DNA of 64,000 nucleotides from Oceanidesulfovibrio indonesiensis (GTDB lineage Bacteria; Desulfobacterota; Desulfovibrionia; Desulfovibrionales; Desulfovibrionaceae). Shown here one piece after another: positions 62,326 through 64,000 of this stretch; within the stretch, counting starts at the first letter, position 1; each line of letters starts with the position of its first letter. A program made the translations under genes and the position numbers. The stretch covers positions 391,167 to 455,166 of the forward strand of contig NZ_QMIE01000002.1 of assembly GCF_007625075.1 (NCBI RefSeq). Reading direction: 5' to 3'. The notes beneath the pieces were generated by a model. It searched no databases, was not told the DNA's origin, and worked only from the letters and a program-made list of their open reading frames with translations.

Positions 62326-63492
62326 ATGCGTACCAAAAGGCTGACCATAGTCGCTGCCATACTGCTGGTCGTCGTGTCTGTTCCGGCAGCTCATGCTGCA
62401 AAGCTGGCCGTCAAATCCAGCATCGTCATGGATTTCAATACAGGGCGGATCTTGTACGAGCAGGAGCCGGACCGTCAGATTGCGCCGGCTTCCCTCACCA
62501 AGATAATGACGCTCTATATTCTCAATGAAATGCTGCAGCAAGGCGCTGCATCTCCTGGCGATATGATTACCGTAAGCCGTCTTGCGGACGATACCGGCGG
62601 CTCATCCATGAACCTGAAGTATGGCGAGAAGGTCACGCTCAAGAAATTGATGGACGGCATGGCCATTGCTTCCGGAAACGACGCCTGCGTTGCTGCGGCC
62701 GAGCATTTTGGCGGTCTGCAACAGTTCGTGGCGCTCATGAATGCGAAAGCCAGAGAGTTGGGCATGGTTTCCACCACGTTCAAGAATCCCCATGGATTGC
62801 CTGCACAGGGGCAGCTCACCACAGCGCGTGACATGCTGCGTCTTGCAGTAAGCTACATTCGTCGGTTTCCCAATACGTTGCAGTCCATGCATTGCAAGAC
62901 GTCCTTCACGCACAACGGCTATACCCGAAGCAACTCCAACAGACTGCTCGGCAACTGTGACGGTGTGGACGGTCTGAAGACAGGATATGTCCGCGCCAGC
63001 GGCTTCAACATCGTAGTCACGGCCAAGCGCGATGGCCGGCGCATCATCGCAGTGGTGATGGGCGGGCAGTCCTGGCAAGTCCGCAACCAGGAAGCCGCCA
63101 AGGTAATCGATGCAAGCTTCGATGCCTTGAACAGCGGGCGCACCTATGTTGCGTTGGGCAAGGACACGACTGTCCCCAAGGTGGAGCCGGCGGCAAAGGT
63201 GCTCGCTTCCGGTGCGGATGTATTCTATTCCCTGCAGGAAAGTTCCTGGAAGAAAAGGGACGACGCTGTCAAGCGTGTGGCAAGCCTGAAGAAGCGAGGG
63301 TTCGAGGCGGCCATAGCCACCGTGAATCTGGGCCCCAAAGGCGTATGGCATCGCGTTATGATCGGCGTGTTCAATAATCTCGACGAAGCGAAACGGTACA
63401 AAAGCGCCATCGCCGCCAAATATGACATGGGCTATACGCTCATTCTCAAGACCGCCAACCCCTATGGCGATGAAGTGCAGACCGGCGGTTAG
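62326..63492 (+). CDS. D-alanyl-D-alanine carboxypeptidase (peptidase S11) with SPOR domain
   Basis: Predicted 388 residues from ATG 62326 (AGGGGTG five bases upstream); it opens a signal peptide ending AAHAAK near residue 24. The low-molecular-weight PBP motifs are ASLTKIM (Ser-x2-Lys nucleophile) near residue 58, ASGNDAC near 117 and VDGLKTGYV near 225. A C-terminal SPOR domain (about 302-380; YSLQESSWKKRDDAV...YTLILKTANP) binds denuded glycan at the septum. It trims the terminal D-Ala from peptides and is probably recruited to the division site. A terminator follows. Confidence 0.93.
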   Translation: MRTKRLTIVAAILLVVVSVPAAHAAKLAVKSSIVMDFNTGRILYEQEPDRQIAPASLTKIMTLYILNEMLQQGAASPGDMITVSRLADDTGGSSMNLKYGEKVTLKKLMDGMAIASGNDACVAAAEHFGGLQQFVALMNAKARELGMVSTTFKNPHGLPAQGQLTTARDMLRLAVSYIRRFPNTLQSMHCKTSFTHNGYTRSNSNRLLGNCDGVDGLKTGYVRASGFNIVVTAKRDGRRIIAVVMGGQSWQVRNQEAAKVIDASFDALNSGRTYVALGKDTTVPKVEPAAKVLASGADVFYSLQESSWKKRDDAVKRVASLKKRGFEAAIATVNLGPKGVWHRVMIGVFNNLDEAKRYKSAIAAKYDMGYTLILKTANPYGDEVQTGG

Positions 63493-63673
63493 CAGTCTGT
63501 TCAGAGACGCCCGGGCGCACTGCTGCTTCAACAGATCAAACGCTCGCACAGAGGCTGTATTCTCAGGCCGTGATCATTTTTTCGCTCCTTGTACGCGCAC
63601 TTTTTGGAGGCTGTCCGCGGAATGCTTTCAATGGCCTTTTAGAAGTCCGACCCCTGTATGTATTGAATCAGCA

Positions 63674-63701
63674 AGCGTCCTTCGATCGGAGGGCGCTTTT
63701 T
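63674..63701 (+). terminator. Terminator of the carboxypeptidase gene
   Basis: A stem of 8 bp with one G-U pair (63674-63681 with 63690-63697) is followed by a T-run at 63697-63701. The IS element left end starts immediately after it. Confidence 0.6.
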
Positions 63702-63743
63702 AATGGTTCTTCCGAGAATTCCGGGAAGGATGATTTGAGTTGA

Positions 63744-63815
63744 GACAACGGTAACCATCCGGTATCTCGATAGTTATCGAGGCTATAGAGATCACCAAAG
63801 GAGGCTACCGTTGTC
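63744..63815 (+). promoter_or_regulatory. Nested hairpin over the transposase translation start
   Basis: A 13-base arm (63744-63756) pairs with 63803-63815 at 12 of 13 positions, the latter covering the TTG start and following the GGAGG ribosome site. An inner perfect 7-bp hairpin CTCGATA-GT-TATCGAG (63766-63781) stabilises it. Such a structure would sequester the start codon and limit transposase synthesis from read-through transcripts. Confidence 0.5.
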
Positions 63816-64000
63816 GAAACAGGATATTACGCGGCTCCTGGGCGGATGGGAAGGATATCGGATCGGGACGATTCAGCGATTCGAGCCCGGCGAAAAGGGT
63901 GACTTGGCTGAGGTCTGGATCGAGCTCATGCCTCTGAAACGCCGGCGCATGAAGTGCAGCGGATGCGGCCGGTTGGTGAGCACCCTGCACGACATTTCTG
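63811..64000 (+). CDS. Transposase, ISL3 family (N-terminal fragment in window)
   Basis: 63 residues visible from TTG 63811, six bases after AAAGGAGG. The chain begins SKQDITRLLGGWEGYRIGTI, followed by WIELMPLKRRRMKCSGCGRL. Cys-x2-Cys in CSGCG is the ISL3 N-terminal zinc-ribbon motif. The rest, including catalytic DDE residues, lies beyond 64000. Confidence 0.75.
   Translation, partial: MSKQDITRLLGGWEGYRIGTIQRFEPGEKGDLAEVWIELMPLKRRRMKCSGCGRLVSTLHDIS

Larger units (their letters stand above)
63705..64000 (+). mobile_element. ISL3-family insertion sequence, left part
   Basis: The sequence beginning GGTTCTTCCGAGAATTCCGG at 63705 resembles ISL3-type left inverted repeats; the transposase gene starts at 63811. 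The right end is outside the window so the inverted repeat and target duplication cannot be checked. It sits just after the carboxypeptidase terminator. Confidence 0.6.

Noticed and set aside
1..64000. CRISPR arrays, tRNA/rRNA genes, prophage
   Set aside because: No regularly spaced direct repeats, no cloverleaf or rRNA-like stretch and no phage structural genes were seen on either strand.

Overview
This 64 kb window is GC-rich bacterial chromosome. Its gene content suggests a Gram-negative Desulfovibrio-like bacterium (Desulfovibrionales, Desulfobacterota). That assignment is an inference from protein style and gene neighbourhoods, because no rRNA or species marker is present. I see no tRNA, rRNA, CRISPR array or prophage. 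One insertion sequence enters at the right edge.

Layout. At 1-5.4 kb there is a partial unknown gene, a secreted protein, a CGGC-domain protein and a polar amino-acid ABC transporter (permease, ATPase, binding protein, GC-rich hairpin, second permease). At 5.5-12.6 kb come an aspartoacylase-family hydrolase, an asparagine-synthetase-like protein, a TPR lipoprotein, a lytic transglycosylase and a PilZ protein. At 12.6-35.4 kb lies an exopolysaccharide/capsule locus: a hybrid histidine kinase; a sigma-54 response regulator broken by a one-base frameshift; an outer-membrane barrel protein with a lost 5' end; then a translationally coupled run of Wza-like exporter, Wzc-like tyrosine kinase, PHP phosphatase, O-antigen ligase/polymerase and a MshEN-like protein. 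It continues with a candidate sigma-54 promoter, the initiating sugar-phosphate transferase, a Wzy-like polymerase, a beta-helix lipoprotein and two glycosyltransferases, and ends in an opposing FecR / OmpA / CHASE2-HD-GYP operon. Cyclic-di-GMP proteins (PilZ, candidate MshEN, HD-GYP) surround this locus.

At 35.6-49.1 kb are a Kef-type antiporter; NeuB-like synthase coupled to CbiQ and followed by CbiO; ArsR regulator plus Fpg/Nei glycosylase; ModB and ModA without ModC; GalE; and a zinc regulon (Fur/Zur-family regulator, ZnuB, ZnuC, ZnuA, two perfect palindromic operators, divergent Fur). At 49.5-63.5 kb are FtsH, cardiolipin synthase, a MocR/LysE divergent pair with an operator array, a second hybrid kinase, a DsrE-like protein, glucose-6-phosphate isomerase, an acetyltransferase coupled to a secreted protein, and a D-Ala-D-Ala carboxypeptidase with a SPOR domain. 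From about 63.7 kb an ISL3-like element runs off the window.

The most unusual structural signal is a dispersed palindromic repeat of about 121-124 bp with 12-13 bp inverted ends, in three full and two degenerate copies (11.4, 40.7, 46.9, 49.2 and 55.2 kb). It resembles a MITE or a structured REP-like element, and one copy sits inside the zinc operon. All functional statements come from reading motifs; no database search was run.
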